Below are positions 25,769 through 34,864 of a stretch of DNA of 41,552 bases, piece by piece. The notes under the pieces were generated by a model, which saw only the letters and a program-made list of their open reading frames with translations, was not told the origin of the DNA and ran no database searches. The DNA is taken from assembly GCA_017505415.1 (NCBI GenBank), contig JAFVPG010000166.1:1-41552 (forward strand). The letters are read 5' to 3'. Both the position numbers and the translations under genes were made by a program. The stretch comes from Lentisphaeria bacterium. GTDB lineage: Bacteria; Verrucomicrobiota; Lentisphaeria; Victivallales; Victivallaceae. Numbering within the stretch: the first letter of the stretch is position 1; every line of letters begins with the position of its first letter.

Positions 25769-25814
25769 AAAAAAAAGGGCCGCTGCTCACCTTTTTCAAG
25801 GTTTTGCAACAGCC
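25769..25814 (-). terminator. Strong terminator of the glycan-utilisation operon
   Basis: On the minus strand GGCTGTTGC (25814-25806) pairs with GCAGCGGCC (25786-25778), nine pairs including two G-T; inside, CCTT-GAAA-AAGG adds a second stem. Nine T follow at once. It lies about 45 bases after the stop of the GH38-like gene. Confidence 0.9.
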
Positions 25815-25857
25815 TGAAAAAAAATTCCTGTACGAATTTTTCAATTAAGGGTATAAT

Positions 25858-28317
25858 TTACTGCAATTTCAAAATACTGTAAGGTTTTAGTTCGATATTT
25901 TTATATTTGCAATCAAATGGATTCGGATTTTCAATAAAAATCGAACCAGTGCAGTCTGAATGCACACGCAATTCAAGCGGAAAACCTGCAATTCCCTCAT
26001 TACCTGCCTCAAATGTCAACTCTGCTTCAAGCGCAGTTGCACCGAACCATGATGATTGAGCAAAAGCACTTGAGAATTTGCCGTCATTGATAAACAACGA
26101 ATAATTGAATGTATCTGTGATTCTCTGCCATGCAGGTGCATCAGTGTTGCAGATATTGTTGTAAATCAATCCGTAAATATGATTATTTTTGAATGAAAGC
26201 GGCAGATTTTTACGCCATTCGCAAGTGTGCATATCATCAAATTCCACCACCGGAGCGTCAATACAGCAGAGTACCGCATTGAAACTGTTGTTTTCCACAG
26301 CGGCAAAGCGAGAGCAGTAGAACATGTCCAGCATTGAGCCGGGCATAAGCTCCGCCGGAGTGTTTATGCCTGCATTGCTGTCAAAAATGAAATTACCGTC
26401 ATTGCCTGCAAACGGAAATTTAGCATAATAGCAGACTTTTTCATAATGTTCAGCAATATCCAGACGATACGCAAAGTCAATACGGGGAATATTTTTCCAG
26501 ATACGCATAACTCTTTCAGCGGCACCGTTTTTAAAAGTTCCATACTGCAGCACTTCGGTAAAAAGTTCTCCATCAGTCAGAATTTTTGCCGATTTTTCTG
26601 CAAGTTCCGATACTTCCACATCAACACTCGGACGCAATCCACAGAATCCGCTGTCAGGAATGGCATCATTGATGTTCTGTATTATGAAATCTCCGCAGCC
26701 GTTCTGCATCAAAATTTTTCCGTCAGCAGATTTCACATAATTCAAGGTCCCGTCAGCAGAAAAATCAAGTTCAAAAAATCTGCTTGTTATTTTCTGCGGC
26801 AGCACAAACGCACTGTTTCCCGGCTTTTCGTCATAAAAACGTGAAAATTCCACCTCCAGACGCAAAGAACCGAGAGCAGGAATGTTTTCAACATACAACA
26901 TCCAGCGGTTCTGACCGATAAGCTGACGTGAAACTTCTCTGCCGTCAGGGTATTTGAGTGAAACAAGTTTTTTTGCATAATTCCCGAGATACAATTCCGC
27001 ATTGCCGGAAATGACATGCGGTGCAGAATTGCGGATTATAACACCTTGAGTCTCCCAATAATCAGCTTTTGCAGCATTCAAACGGTTGAGTTTAACAGCA
27101 CGGCGCATGGCAGTTTCAGCATAATGCGCCTTGCATTTCCAGCTTTCACGGAAACGGTCAAAACAGCTTGCAGAGAGAGTTTTACCATTATTTTCATAAT
27201 CTTTCTGCCATCCCCATGTATTCAACCCTATGGTGTGATCGGAAGTAAGCATGAGATTTTCCAAAAGAGTATCATCTTTGAGGCCTTTCAAACGGCAACC
27301 ATCATAAATACGCTGAGCCTTGCGATGATTTTTCAGAACGGATGGAACTGCATTCAAACGGATATTCCACGGGTCGGCAAGGAAACCTTTTATCACCGGA
27401 ATGGAATCGCCGTATTTTGCCTCCATCATCTGAAAAAATCCTGACGGAGTGGTAAGTTTTATTTCCGGATAAAGTCCTGTTGTATTGAGTTTGCAGATCA
27501 GCTCTGCAAGTTCAGGTGCAGGGTTGCGGTTGTCGCCGCCGTACTGCATAAGCACTTCAGAGTATGGATAATTTTCTTTTTTCAATCTGTTTGCGAAAAT
27601 ATTGAAAGTATCTTTTCCCGAAAGTTTATGTTCTACACCATCCTCAGGCATGGGAAGATTTACTCCCAGGTCATAAATTCCCAGATGTTCCGGATAATTC
27701 CGGTAACCGAGATAAATGCATGCCATACCGTAAACCGCATACGGATGTTTTGATTCACATGAATTTACAGTGCGGTCGTTGCCGAGATTCCAAACGAGGA
27801 TTCTGCCGCCTGATTTACATTCAAGATAAAACAAATGCGGCAGATCCGCCCACGGAAGTTCCGTTTGATAAGCACCGCATCCTGCAATAAGGTAACGGAT
27901 TCCGGCACAGTTCATCAGAGTCGGAGTTTCACTTGCCAGACCGCCGATGTCGTCAAGGATGGCAGTTTGTACGGGAAAACCGTACTTTTTACCGAGTTCA
28001 GCAATACGGGAAGAATTTGCTGCAAGTTCAGCGAAAGAAGCTCCTTCTGTAAGCATCTGCATATCATAAGCTGCAACTTCAAATTGACCTTTTCGTAGAA
28101 GATTGAGCAAACGTTCTGCCTGTTCCGCGGGACGGTAATCGAGATAGTTGCGCAGGAGCGAACCGCTTTCGATGGTCCAGCAGTAATCGGGGTCTGCTTC
28201 TCCGAGGCGTACAGCTTCGTCAAGATAGACGAGCTGCTGTCTTTCGACCTCATCGGGCAAATCGGTAAAACCAATATCATAATGAGTGTGATGAATCACA
28301 TAAATTTTTTCAAGCAT
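25858..28317 (-). CDS. GH38-like alpha-mannosidase family protein
   Basis: An 819-residue cytoplasmic protein (no signal peptide). The N-terminal third matches the GH38 alpha-mannosidase plan: HTHYDIGF with H12 and D14 in the place of the two zinc ligands of the classical HSHNDPGW motif, LDDIGG with D122 in the place of the nucleophile Asp, and TSDHTIGLNTWG near residue 345, which resembles the later histidine zinc-ligand motif of bacterial GH38 proteins. The C-terminal half is a beta-rich mannosidase-type domain (FAYRLDIAEHYEKVCYYAKF). AAAGG precedes the ATG. It is the last gene of the operon led by the second GntR regulator, 10 bp after the 1479-residue gene. The substrate is inferred as an alpha-mannoside; divergent members of this group may cut other sugars. 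Confidence 0.75.
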   Translation of the reverse strand: MLEKIYVIHHTHYDIGFTDLPDEVERQQLVYLDEAVRLGEADPDYCWTIESGSLLRNYLDYRPAEQAERLLNLLRKGQFEVAAYDMQMLTEGASFAELAANSSRIAELGKKYGFPVQTAILDDIGGLASETPTLMNCAGIRYLIAGCGAYQTELPWADLPHLFYLECKSGGRILVWNLGNDRTVNSCESKHPYAVYGMACIYLGYRNYPEHLGIYDLGVNLPMPEDGVEHKLSGKDTFNIFANRLKKENYPYSEVLMQYGGDNRNPAPELAELICKLNTTGLYPEIKLTTPSGFFQMMEAKYGDSIPVIKGFLADPWNIRLNAVPSVLKNHRKAQRIYDGCRLKGLKDDTLLENLMLTSDHTIGLNTWGWQKDYENNGKTLSASCFDRFRESWKCKAHYAETAMRRAVKLNRLNAAKADYWETQGVIIRNSAPHVISGNAELYLGNYAKKLVSLKYPDGREVSRQLIGQNRWMLYVENIPALGSLRLEVEFSRFYDEKPGNSAFVLPQKITSRFFELDFSADGTLNYVKSADGKILMQNGCGDFIIQNINDAIPDSGFCGLRPSVDVEVSELAEKSAKILTDGELFTEVLQYGTFKNGAAERVMRIWKNIPRIDFAYRLDIAEHYEKVCYYAKFPFAGNDGNFIFDSNAGINTPAELMPGSMLDMFYCSRFAAVENNSFNAVLCCIDAPVVEFDDMHTCEWRKNLPLSFKNNHIYGLIYNNICNTDAPAWQRITDTFNYSLFINDGKFSSAFAQSSWFGATALEAELTFEAGNEGIAGFPLELRVHSDCTGSIFIENPNPFDCKYKNIELKPYSILKLQ

Positions 28318-28327
28318 ACATAAACCT

Positions 28328-31300
28328 TTAATTTCTTACAATTTTTTCAATCTTTACATCTTTCATCAAAGATTTCTGACTTTTGTCTCCTGCGTAATTA
28401 ACGAGCAAAACAATTTTTACACTGCGGGTTCCTCTCCACCAGCGATTGATCGGATTGATACCGTATTTTAATTCTCTGCCGATAGTACCGCTGAATTCTT
28501 TCCAGTCGTTCTGAATTTGTGCACCTGCGGCAGCAAGATAAATATACGGAGGTGCATTTTCATGCTGACGGACAGCAGTTCCGGCAGGGCGGTTAAGTCC
28601 GACAGGCGCATTGAATGTAACTTCATAAATTGCACCTTTTTTGCGTATGGAAATAATTCCTCCTGCAGAAAGATTACGGTTGGGCAAATCCTTGAAAGCT
28701 CCTGTCGTATCAATATCAAATGCAGCTCTGCGGAAGTCAACAGCTTTCCATTTTGAAGCATTTTTGACTTTGATCATGCGGTCGGTGGATTTGACAGGAG
28801 CAGCAAGAACAGTTTCTGTTCCTCCACACGCCTGAACTTCAATGGAATTTATCTGCTTGCCTTTTTCATCATGCGGCAGCAGACCGAAATAAAGCACTGC
28901 AGGCTTTGAACCGGGAGCAAGTTTGAATTTACCACTCACCCGATAAGTTGCTTTCGGGTCAATTGCAAGAATATTTTTAGAAAAGAGGAATGAACTTGCA
29001 GTTGCATGGATTGTATTATCTTTCATACTCTTTAAATTGGAAACAGAACCTGTAAAATCAGCAGGGTCTTTCAACTTGAGAATATTACCCTGAAAAATAT
29101 CAGGCGCACCTGCCAATGCTTCCAGTTCCTTTTCTGTATAAAGGTTACGGACACGGGGGGCAGGTTTATCAAGTGCTTTATCCAGAGCCTGACATTCAGC
29201 TTTACTGCCGAGGAAGAAAAGTTCACTGTCAAAAGGTGCGATTGAAGGAGCAAATGAAGTTACAGGCTTGTCTGAGATGAATTTTTTACGGAAAACATCA
29301 TAAACACAACTTGGAACAGGCAATTTGATATTGCTTTTTGCACCTTGCGCTTTGGCATGAATTGCAATAAAACGGTTTCCTGCGGTGACGTAAACATTGT
29401 CCGCTGTATAGCGGTGAACTCCGCTTGCAGCAAGAACTTTGCTCAATAAATCACGCTGGAAATCGGGAACTGCACAGAAAATATCCGTACGACTGCCGCG
29501 CCGCTTGACTGCAATCGCTGTTTCTCCGGTATCAGCGAACACACCGAGAATTGCGGCTTGCGGATCATTTACTGTAAAAACGGGGTCCAGCAGCAGTGTG
29601 CGCGGGTCGTAAGAATATTTGGTCGGAGTAAAGGTAAGTCCGTTCAAATCACCGACAAGTTTATCCGCTCCTGTCAGTCTGACTTTGAGTTTATCGCCTT
29701 TTCTTTCTCCTTTTTGTTCAAGTTTTATACCTGTAAGTTTTTCGATATTTACTTTATCAAGACCTTTTTCGGGATCTGAATAGCCGGGGGCATAAAACCA
29801 GATTGCAGTTTTTTTGCCCTTATTGAGAACTTTTTCAATTTCAGCACGTTTTTCAGCAGTGAGGTAATGAGCATCAAGGAAGATGAGAACTTTGTATTTA
29901 TCTGCTGTTTCCGTACTGAAGTCATGCAGGCTGTTCATATCGTATGCGACACCCTGCAAGCTCATACTGTTGGCAATAAAATTGAATCTTGCGCTTGCCA
30001 TTACGGGATCACCGTTGATTGTATCAAGCGTTACAATGTTGCGGTCATTGAAAAATACACCGACTTCGGCAACTGATTTATAAGGATATTGTACAGTTGC
30101 ACGATTGACATTGCCGCAGAATTTGAGCATATCAATCAGACTGTCTTCATTATACCAGCCGACAGAGATTCTGCCTTCTTTGCCGAGCGGGAACCCGACC
30201 CACCAGCAGGCATGGTCATGGGCAGCGGCTTTGCCGAAATCACGTTTGATAATCGAGAGATTTTCAAATTGCGAATAGAGATGACTTGCAGCAAAACTCA
30301 AATCCGTAAAGAATGTGCGAATATCATATTCTTCAAGGAAAAGTTTCCCTTTGCGGCGCAAGTTTTCATAGGTGAAAATTGAAAAAACCGGACTTCCCAT
30401 ATTTACACCTGCATATCCCTGAATGGCGGCAATATAATCAAGATTGGGGTCGTCAAGAGCAGCTCCGAGTCCGGTATAACCGATATGGTGACCTTTGCCG
30501 ACCGAACCTGAACAATGATTCATGCTGGTATTGTAGAATCCCCACAAACCGCAAATCATTTCATTGTTTGAAGCCTCTTTAATTGCCTGTGTAAATGAAG
30601 TTACGGCTTTGGCTACTGAATCAGATTGAAAAGTCCAGAAATCCATAGCCATAGTGCCTTTGGCAGGATCCCGGAAAACACCGAAATCTTTTCTCTGAAG
30701 CTCTGCAAGTTCAGGAGCGGCTGTATCAAAAGTAACGGAATCTTTTTTCCATGCTTTCTGTAACGCTTTTTCATCATCATTATATTTTTTACGCAGCCAT
30801 TTCTGAAAAGCATTTACTGCAACAGGTGAAAAATCACCGAAATTCAACTTTTCACGCGGAGTTTTAACACTGTTGAGACTTGCTCCGAAATAATATGTCT
30901 CAGGACCGTCGCCTACGCCGAAGTGAAAGCCGATAACTTTATCAGCATAATCACTCTGACGGATATGTTCAATCATTGCTTTTATACCTTCAACGCTTTC
31001 AGTGATATATTTATCAGAAGCAAATGAGTGATTGAGTTTCAATCCGTTTGGGAGAGTTGTACAATCATCGGGATTTGCACTGTTCCATGCTGCAGGCGGA
31101 CAAATAGTTGAGCCTGTAAGAATATAAGTATCAGGATTGATACGCAGAGTATTTTTGATACGGGAATCCATATAAGCAAGGACTGCTTTCAAATTCTTTG
31201 CTTTTTCTTCGGGAGTATTGCCATAAAATTTTGCACCTACCATAACACGGGTGATCGGAGCTTTTATTTTGGCAATTCCGCCGGAAGTACGGAAAGAATT

Positions 31301-32767
31301 CTGCTCTTCACTGTCAGTCATAATAAAAGGCGCAGTAAGTTTGCCGTTTATGAAAAGTTTCGGAGAACCATCAATGACTTTGACTTCCGCTTTGGCGGGA
31401 ACTGATGATGATATACGCTTAGCAGCAAAACGTTTAATGCGTATTTTAGCATTTGCAGGAGCTTTGAGTTCATGTATTTCACTGCCTGCTATTGCTTTAA
31501 CTGCAATCGGCATAACTCCGTCGGGCGCAAAATCAGGAATATAAAGTGATACGGGGACGGTGTAATCTTTGCCGACTTGCCATTTTGAAGTCGGGATACC
31601 GGGAATCACATCTTCTTCAGCAACGCGCAAATCACCCTTGTAAGTATTTTCACCGAGCATGACACGAAAGCCGAAATTCTGTTTCATCTTTGTTTTTGCA
31701 TGAAATGTGATATGGAAATTCAATTTCTGTTTTGGTTTAACTTCTTTCGGAAGGCGGATATATTTCCAATCAAGCAGTTCTTTTTCTGGAGAGAAGGTAC
31801 GGTACGATGTACTTTTGGTACTGCGCAAACTGTCCTCGGCATTTACCCAGCTTGAATCGTTGAAGTCGGTTTTATAGAAATCTGCGGGTGCTGTTTTTGC
31901 TGTTTTGAATTTTTCATCGCTGACAATGGTTGTTCTTGTTCCGTTTTTTTCAACGAGCATAAGTTCCAGCAGCAGTCCCTGATCAATGGTAAAATCCTTC
32001 ACGCTGAATGCGAGAACATTTTTACCGCTTTTAAGAAACTGTTTTATGTCTTTGACTTGGGCGGGAACGCCGCCGTTGCCGATTGATTGACCGTTGCAAT
32101 ATCCTGCCCATGCATCGTCAGCAGATATTTGGAGAATTGCTTTTTCGATATTATTAATGTCTGCAATCTCAAAAGTACGACGGAAAAAGCGTTCAATATT
32201 ATCGCCTCTGTCGCCGGGATACCAGATATATTTTCCCTGCCAGTGAGCATCCGGAAGTGTACGTTTTTTGCCTGTTCCTGTAATTTCCATTTCTGAAATT
32301 TCAGTTCGACCTGATGCACATGGACCGAAAACAAAACGCATATCAATACATTCAGTGACCGGAAGTTTGAAAAATTTTTTGTTCAAACCGTCTGCTTTTT
32401 TGAATTTTGCGATATTTTTCCATGTCCCGTTGAGAAGACGTGCTTTTACTTCAATATACTCAGGAATTGAAGTTTTTTCGGGAAAAACAAATTTCATACC
32501 GTCAACTTTTACAGGCTGAACCCAGCGGCTTTCTATCCAATTCGGAAATGTTCCCGCATTTGAACGGTAAAAAGTCTCAATATTGCCGTCTGCAACTTTT
32601 TCGACTGCCAGCGGAACTTCATACGGTGCCTGTGATGACGGAATGAGTACCGCACTGTATTTTTTATGCAGTAAATCTTTGGCAGAGCGGGCGTAAGCAA
32701 CCGCTCCGCTGCTGTCTCCGGCACTTGCAAGAGCCAGAGAGAGAAGTAGAATTTTTTTAATTTTCAT
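28328..32767 (-). CDS. Large secreted multidomain GH42-like protein
   Basis: A 1479-residue exported protein. Signal peptide about 1-26 (MKIKKILLLSLALASAGDSS, then AVAYA). Residues about 45-170 look like an F5/8-type C carbohydrate-binding domain (KVADGNIETFYRSNAGTFPN). Residues about 175-290 resemble a rhamnosidase-type jelly roll (FFRRTFEIADINNIEKAILQ, then ISADDAWAGYCNG). The middle, about 475-880, is a TIM-barrel-like region with GVGDGPETYYFG (near 622) and FLEEYDIRTFF (near 810) in the place of acid/base and nucleophile glutamates of GH42/GH35-type enzymes. A flavodoxin/trimerisation-like domain follows (about 900-1110), then a C-terminal beta-sandwich module (about 1240-1479). The family assignment is by layout; catalytic activity is inferred. 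It stands between the prepilin-like gene and the GH38-like gene in one operon. Confidence 0.7.
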   Translation of the reverse strand: MKIKKILLLSLALASAGDSSGAVAYARSAKDLLHKKYSAVLIPSSQAPYEVPLAVEKVADGNIETFYRSNAGTFPNWIESRWVQPVKVDGMKFVFPEKTSIPEYIEVKARLLNGTWKNIAKFKKADGLNKKFFKLPVTECIDMRFVFGPCASGRTEISEMEITGTGKKRTLPDAHWQGKYIWYPGDRGDNIERFFRRTFEIADINNIEKAILQISADDAWAGYCNGQSIGNGGVPAQVKDIKQFLKSGKNVLAFSVKDFTIDQGLLLELMLVEKNGTRTTIVSDEKFKTAKTAPADFYKTDFNDSSWVNAEDSLRSTKSTSYRTFSPEKELLDWKYIRLPKEVKPKQKLNFHITFHAKTKMKQNFGFRVMLGENTYKGDLRVAEEDVIPGIPTSKWQVGKDYTVPVSLYIPDFAPDGVMPIAVKAIAGSEIHELKAPANAKIRIKRFAAKRISSSVPAKAEVKVIDGSPKLFINGKLTAPFIMTDSEEQNSFRTSGGIAKIKAPITRVMVGAKFYGNTPEEKAKNLKAVLAYMDSRIKNTLRINPDTYILTGSTICPPAAWNSANPDDCTTLPNGLKLNHSFASDKYITESVEGIKAMIEHIRQSDYADKVIGFHFGVGDGPETYYFGASLNSVKTPREKLNFGDFSPVAVNAFQKWLRKKYNDDEKALQKAWKKDSVTFDTAAPELAELQRKDFGVFRDPAKGTMAMDFWTFQSDSVAKAVTSFTQAIKEASNNEMICGLWGFYNTSMNHCSGSVGKGHHIGYTGLGAALDDPNLDYIAAIQGYAGVNMGSPVFSIFTYENLRRKGKLFLEEYDIRTFFTDLSFAASHLYSQFENLSIIKRDFGKAAAHDHACWWVGFPLGKEGRISVGWYNEDSLIDMLKFCGNVNRATVQYPYKSVAEVGVFFNDRNIVTLDTINGDPVMASARFNFIANSMSLQGVAYDMNSLHDFSTETADKYKVLIFLDAHYLTAEKRAEIEKVLNKGKKTAIWFYAPGYSDPEKGLDKVNIEKLTGIKLEQKGERKGDKLKVRLTGADKLVGDLNGLTFTPTKYSYDPRTLLLDPVFTVNDPQAAILGVFADTGETAIAVKRRGSRTDIFCAVPDFQRDLLSKVLAASGVHRYTADNVYVTAGNRFIAIHAKAQGAKSNIKLPVPSCVYDVFRKKFISDKPVTSFAPSIAPFDSELFFLGSKAECQALDKALDKPAPRVRNLYTEKELEALAGAPDIFQGNILKLKDPADFTGSVSNLKSMKDNTIHATASSFLFSKNILAIDPKATYRVSGKFKLAPGSKPAVLYFGLLPHDEKGKQINSIEVQACGGTETVLAAPVKSTDRMIKVKNASKWKAVDFRRAAFDIDTTGAFKDLPNRNLSAGGIISIRKKGAIYEVTFNAPVGLNRPAGTAVRQHENAPPYIYLAAAGAQIQNDWKEFSGTIGRELKYGINPINRWWRGTRSVKIVLLVNYAGDKSQKSLMKDVKIEKIVRN

Positions 32768-32785
32768 ATTGAATGGAAGCCTTTT

Positions 32786-33523
32786 TTACTCTGCGTCGAA
32801 GTTAAGATTGATGGGAATTTTGCTGTTGTTATAGGCAGCTTTGTTATTGACATCAGAACTGTCAGCTGAAGCCTTGGTCCATGTTGCAGCAGCTTTATGT
32901 GATTCTACATGACCGTCAACGTGAAGTGCATTTGCTTTGCCGTTATGACGTCCTGCAATCGGAACGGCAGCACGAGCGGTAAGGATACGGTAATTACCTG
33001 TTTCCGTCATTTCAGCAGGAGTATCGCCTGAACTGCATTCAGTCATGAGAATTGTTCCGGAAGGAGCGCCGCATGAGCCGTTTTTGTATGTTGCGATAGC
33101 CATCTGATTTGAATCCCATTCTTTAGCCATTGCACCGTAAATAAAGCCGCCGTATCCGGGTTGCCAGTATGACGGATCTTTTACCTGAGGACAATAGAAC
33201 GGATTGTTCTGCTGCTGTTCCATTTTGGCAATAACTTCATGTCCTTCCTTGCCTGATGCGGTATATGAGAAAATGTAATAGAACCACGGACCTGCAGGAC
33301 CATTCAAATGAGGATAATGGTCCTGATTATCTGCAGTATATCCTTCGATTGCGATACCGAGATTTTTCAAACGACTGACACAGGTTGAGGTGCGGGCGCG
33401 TTCACGTGCTTTGTTCAAAGCGGGGAGGAGCATGCCTGCGAGAATTGCGATGATGGCAATCACTACCAAAAGTTCGATAAGTGTAAAGTCTTTACATGTC
33501 GGAATCAGGGGGCGTTTTTTCAT
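32786..33523 (-). CDS. Prepilin-like protein with H-X9-DG C-terminal motif
   Basis: A 245-residue protein. After a short basic leader ([12 protein letters not shown]) comes [20 protein letters not shown], the class of N-methylation helix used by type IV pilins and type II secretion pseudopilins; the -1 residue is Asp rather than the usual Gly. The body resembles DUF1559-type proteins of PVC bacteria: [12 protein letters not shown], the [13 protein letters not shown] region, and a C-terminal [12 protein letters not shown], which is H-x9-D-G. AAGGAGA precedes the ATG at 33523; an in-frame TTG farther upstream has no site. Its start overlaps the end of the regulator gene by 32 bases. In PVC genomes such genes often stand beside sulfatase and glycosidase genes; the role is not known. 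Confidence 0.85.
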   Translation of the reverse strand: MKKRPLIPTCKDFTLIELLVVIAIIAILAGMLLPALNKARERARTSTCVSRLKNLGIAIEGYTADNQDHYPHLNGPAGPWFYYIFSYTASGKEGHEVIAKMEQQQNNPFYCPQVKDPSYWQPGYGGFIYGAMAKEWDSNQMAIATYKNGSCGAPSGTILMTECSSGDTPAEMTETGNYRILTARAAVPIAGRHNGKANALHVDGHVESHKAAATWTKASADSSDVNNKAAYNNSKIPINLNFDAE

Positions 33524-34613
33524 AAATCTTTCTCCTTGTTGGATTTTTACCTTCAAGGACACTCCATTTTCCTGAGTGGCTTACGGTACTGCATTCTTTG
33601 CCGTTCAACCTCGAAGAAAGTATTTTTATTGCTTCATCTCCCATTCCGGGAGTAAACTTATACGCGGTAAATTCTTTTACTTTTTCATGATCATCTCCGG
33701 GAGACTCAATAACAAAAAGTTTTTTGCCCTCAAGCTCTCCACGTGATGTTAATATATACTTAAACTGCAACGCAAGCTGGTTGTCACTGCAAACGTATGC
33801 TTCAGCTTCCGGAATCTGTATTTCAGCATAATCTTCTGTTTCATCCGGCAGCTGGAGCAGCTTGAATTCAACATCAGCTTGCCACACAGACAAAAAACCG
33901 TTGCGCCGGTCGGCATCAGAGACAATAACGTGTTTTTCCCTGTTTTCCACCCAGCAGCAGGACTTTATTTTCCTGCGGCGCAATGATCTCGCCAATGCCG
34001 CCGCACAATCAAAATTCGGATATGTTACCGCATCATGATCAAATCCTTCATAATGACGGTCAAGAAATATCAAAGGATAATACCTCGGACGCATGCGGAT
34101 TATTTTCTTCGCCTGTTCCGCATTCAAAATAGACCACACTATACAACCGGAAATAGAAAAATCATTCAAAATCTCCTGCAATATCGACAACTGCTTCTCC
34201 GAACTGCTGTCAGCAGAAAAAAAGCATAAAGAACAGTTAAGCTGTTCCAATCCTTTATATAAATTTATAAAAAGACTCTGCTGAAAAGTTTGCTCCGACG
34301 CATAATCAAAGACCACTGCAATTTTTTTGCGTGCCTTATTTGCTTCCGGCAGATTTTTTATCTCCGGCACAGAAGTACCCGTAGCACGGCGGCGGTCAAG
34401 AATGTTGCGGCGGCGCAACTCATTCAAAGCCTTGGCAAGTGTAATATGACTGATTCCCAACTCAATGGCAAGTTTTTTGTCCGGCGGAAATTTAGTACCC
34501 GCCGGCAATTCTCCGGATTCAATCATTTCGATCAGAGTAACAATAATCGTTTCATAGATCGGTCGATTGAAACATTGAAGATTATCTTTGACTTTCTGAA
34601 AATCAAAATCCAT
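33492..34613 (-). CDS. GntR-family regulator with LacI-like sensor domain (second copy)
   Basis: A 373-residue regulator. Residues about 12-85 are a GntR winged helix ([47 protein letters not shown]). From about residue 95 a LacI/periplasmic-binding-like domain follows ([59 protein letters not shown]). I use the ATG at 34613, which has GAGG nine bases upstream; ATG 34628 lacks a site and would sit almost on the operator. The stop overlaps the next gene by 32 bases, so regulator and prepilin-like gene are coupled. Sequence identity to the regulator at 1313-2392 is low in the sensor part, yet the promoter regions are nearly the same. Confidence 0.88.
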   Translation of the reverse strand: MDFDFQKVKDNLQCFNRPIYETIIVTLIEMIESGELPAGTKFPPDKKLAIELGISHITLAKALNELRRRNILDRRRATGTSVPEIKNLPEANKARKKIAVVFDYASEQTFQQSLFINLYKGLEQLNCSLCFFSADSSSEKQLSILQEILNDFSISGCIVWSILNAEQAKKIIRMRPRYYPLIFLDRHYEGFDHDAVTYPNFDCAAALARSLRRRKIKSCCWVENREKHVIVSDADRRNGFLSVWQADVEFKLLQLPDETEDYAEIQIPEAEAYVCSDNQLALQFKYILTSRGELEGKKLFVIESPGDDHEKVKEFTAYKFTPGMGDEAIKILSSRLNGKECSTVSHSGKWSVLEGKNPTRRKIYEKTPPDSDM

Positions 34614-34630
34614 TAAAACATGCCTCATAT

Positions 34631-34685
34631 ATAGTATAGTTTACTTTGTTTACCATAATATACTATGACATATTTTTAAATGCAA
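34631..34685 (-). promoter_or_regulatory. Promoter plus putative operator of the second GntR gene
   Basis: On the minus strand TTGCAT (34685-34680) and TATATT (34662-34657) are 17 bases apart. The -10 continues into TATGGTAAACAAAGTAAAC, with two GTAAAC units in direct repeat, and the whole is framed by an inverted repeat ATAGTATA (34631-34638) and TATACTAT (34659-34666). The plus-strand strings TTTACCATAATATAC and TTTACTTTG also occur in the same order before the first GntR gene (2417-2442). It lies between divergent genes and could control both. Confidence 0.75.
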
Positions 34686-34781
34686 ATAAAAAAATAAAAA
34701 AAATACGTTTTTTTTCAAAACTGTCAATTGAAAAACTAAATGCACAGGCGAAAAATTTTAACCGCTATAAAGCATTACTGC

Positions 34782-34811
34782 TTGACAATACAAAAAAAGT
34801 GATTATTTTAT
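34782..34811 (+). promoter_or_regulatory. Possible promoter of the divergent alpha/alpha-barrel gene
   Basis: TTGACA at 34782-34787 is followed after 18 bases by TTTTAT at 34806-34811. The start codon lies about 50 bases downstream, behind AAGGAG. The operator-like element at 34631-34666 is more than 100 bases upstream, so direct repression from it would need looping. Confidence 0.45.
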
Positions 34812-34864
34812 ACGTGACAATGATTTATTATGTTTTTGAAATAATAATATAAGGAGTAATAATA

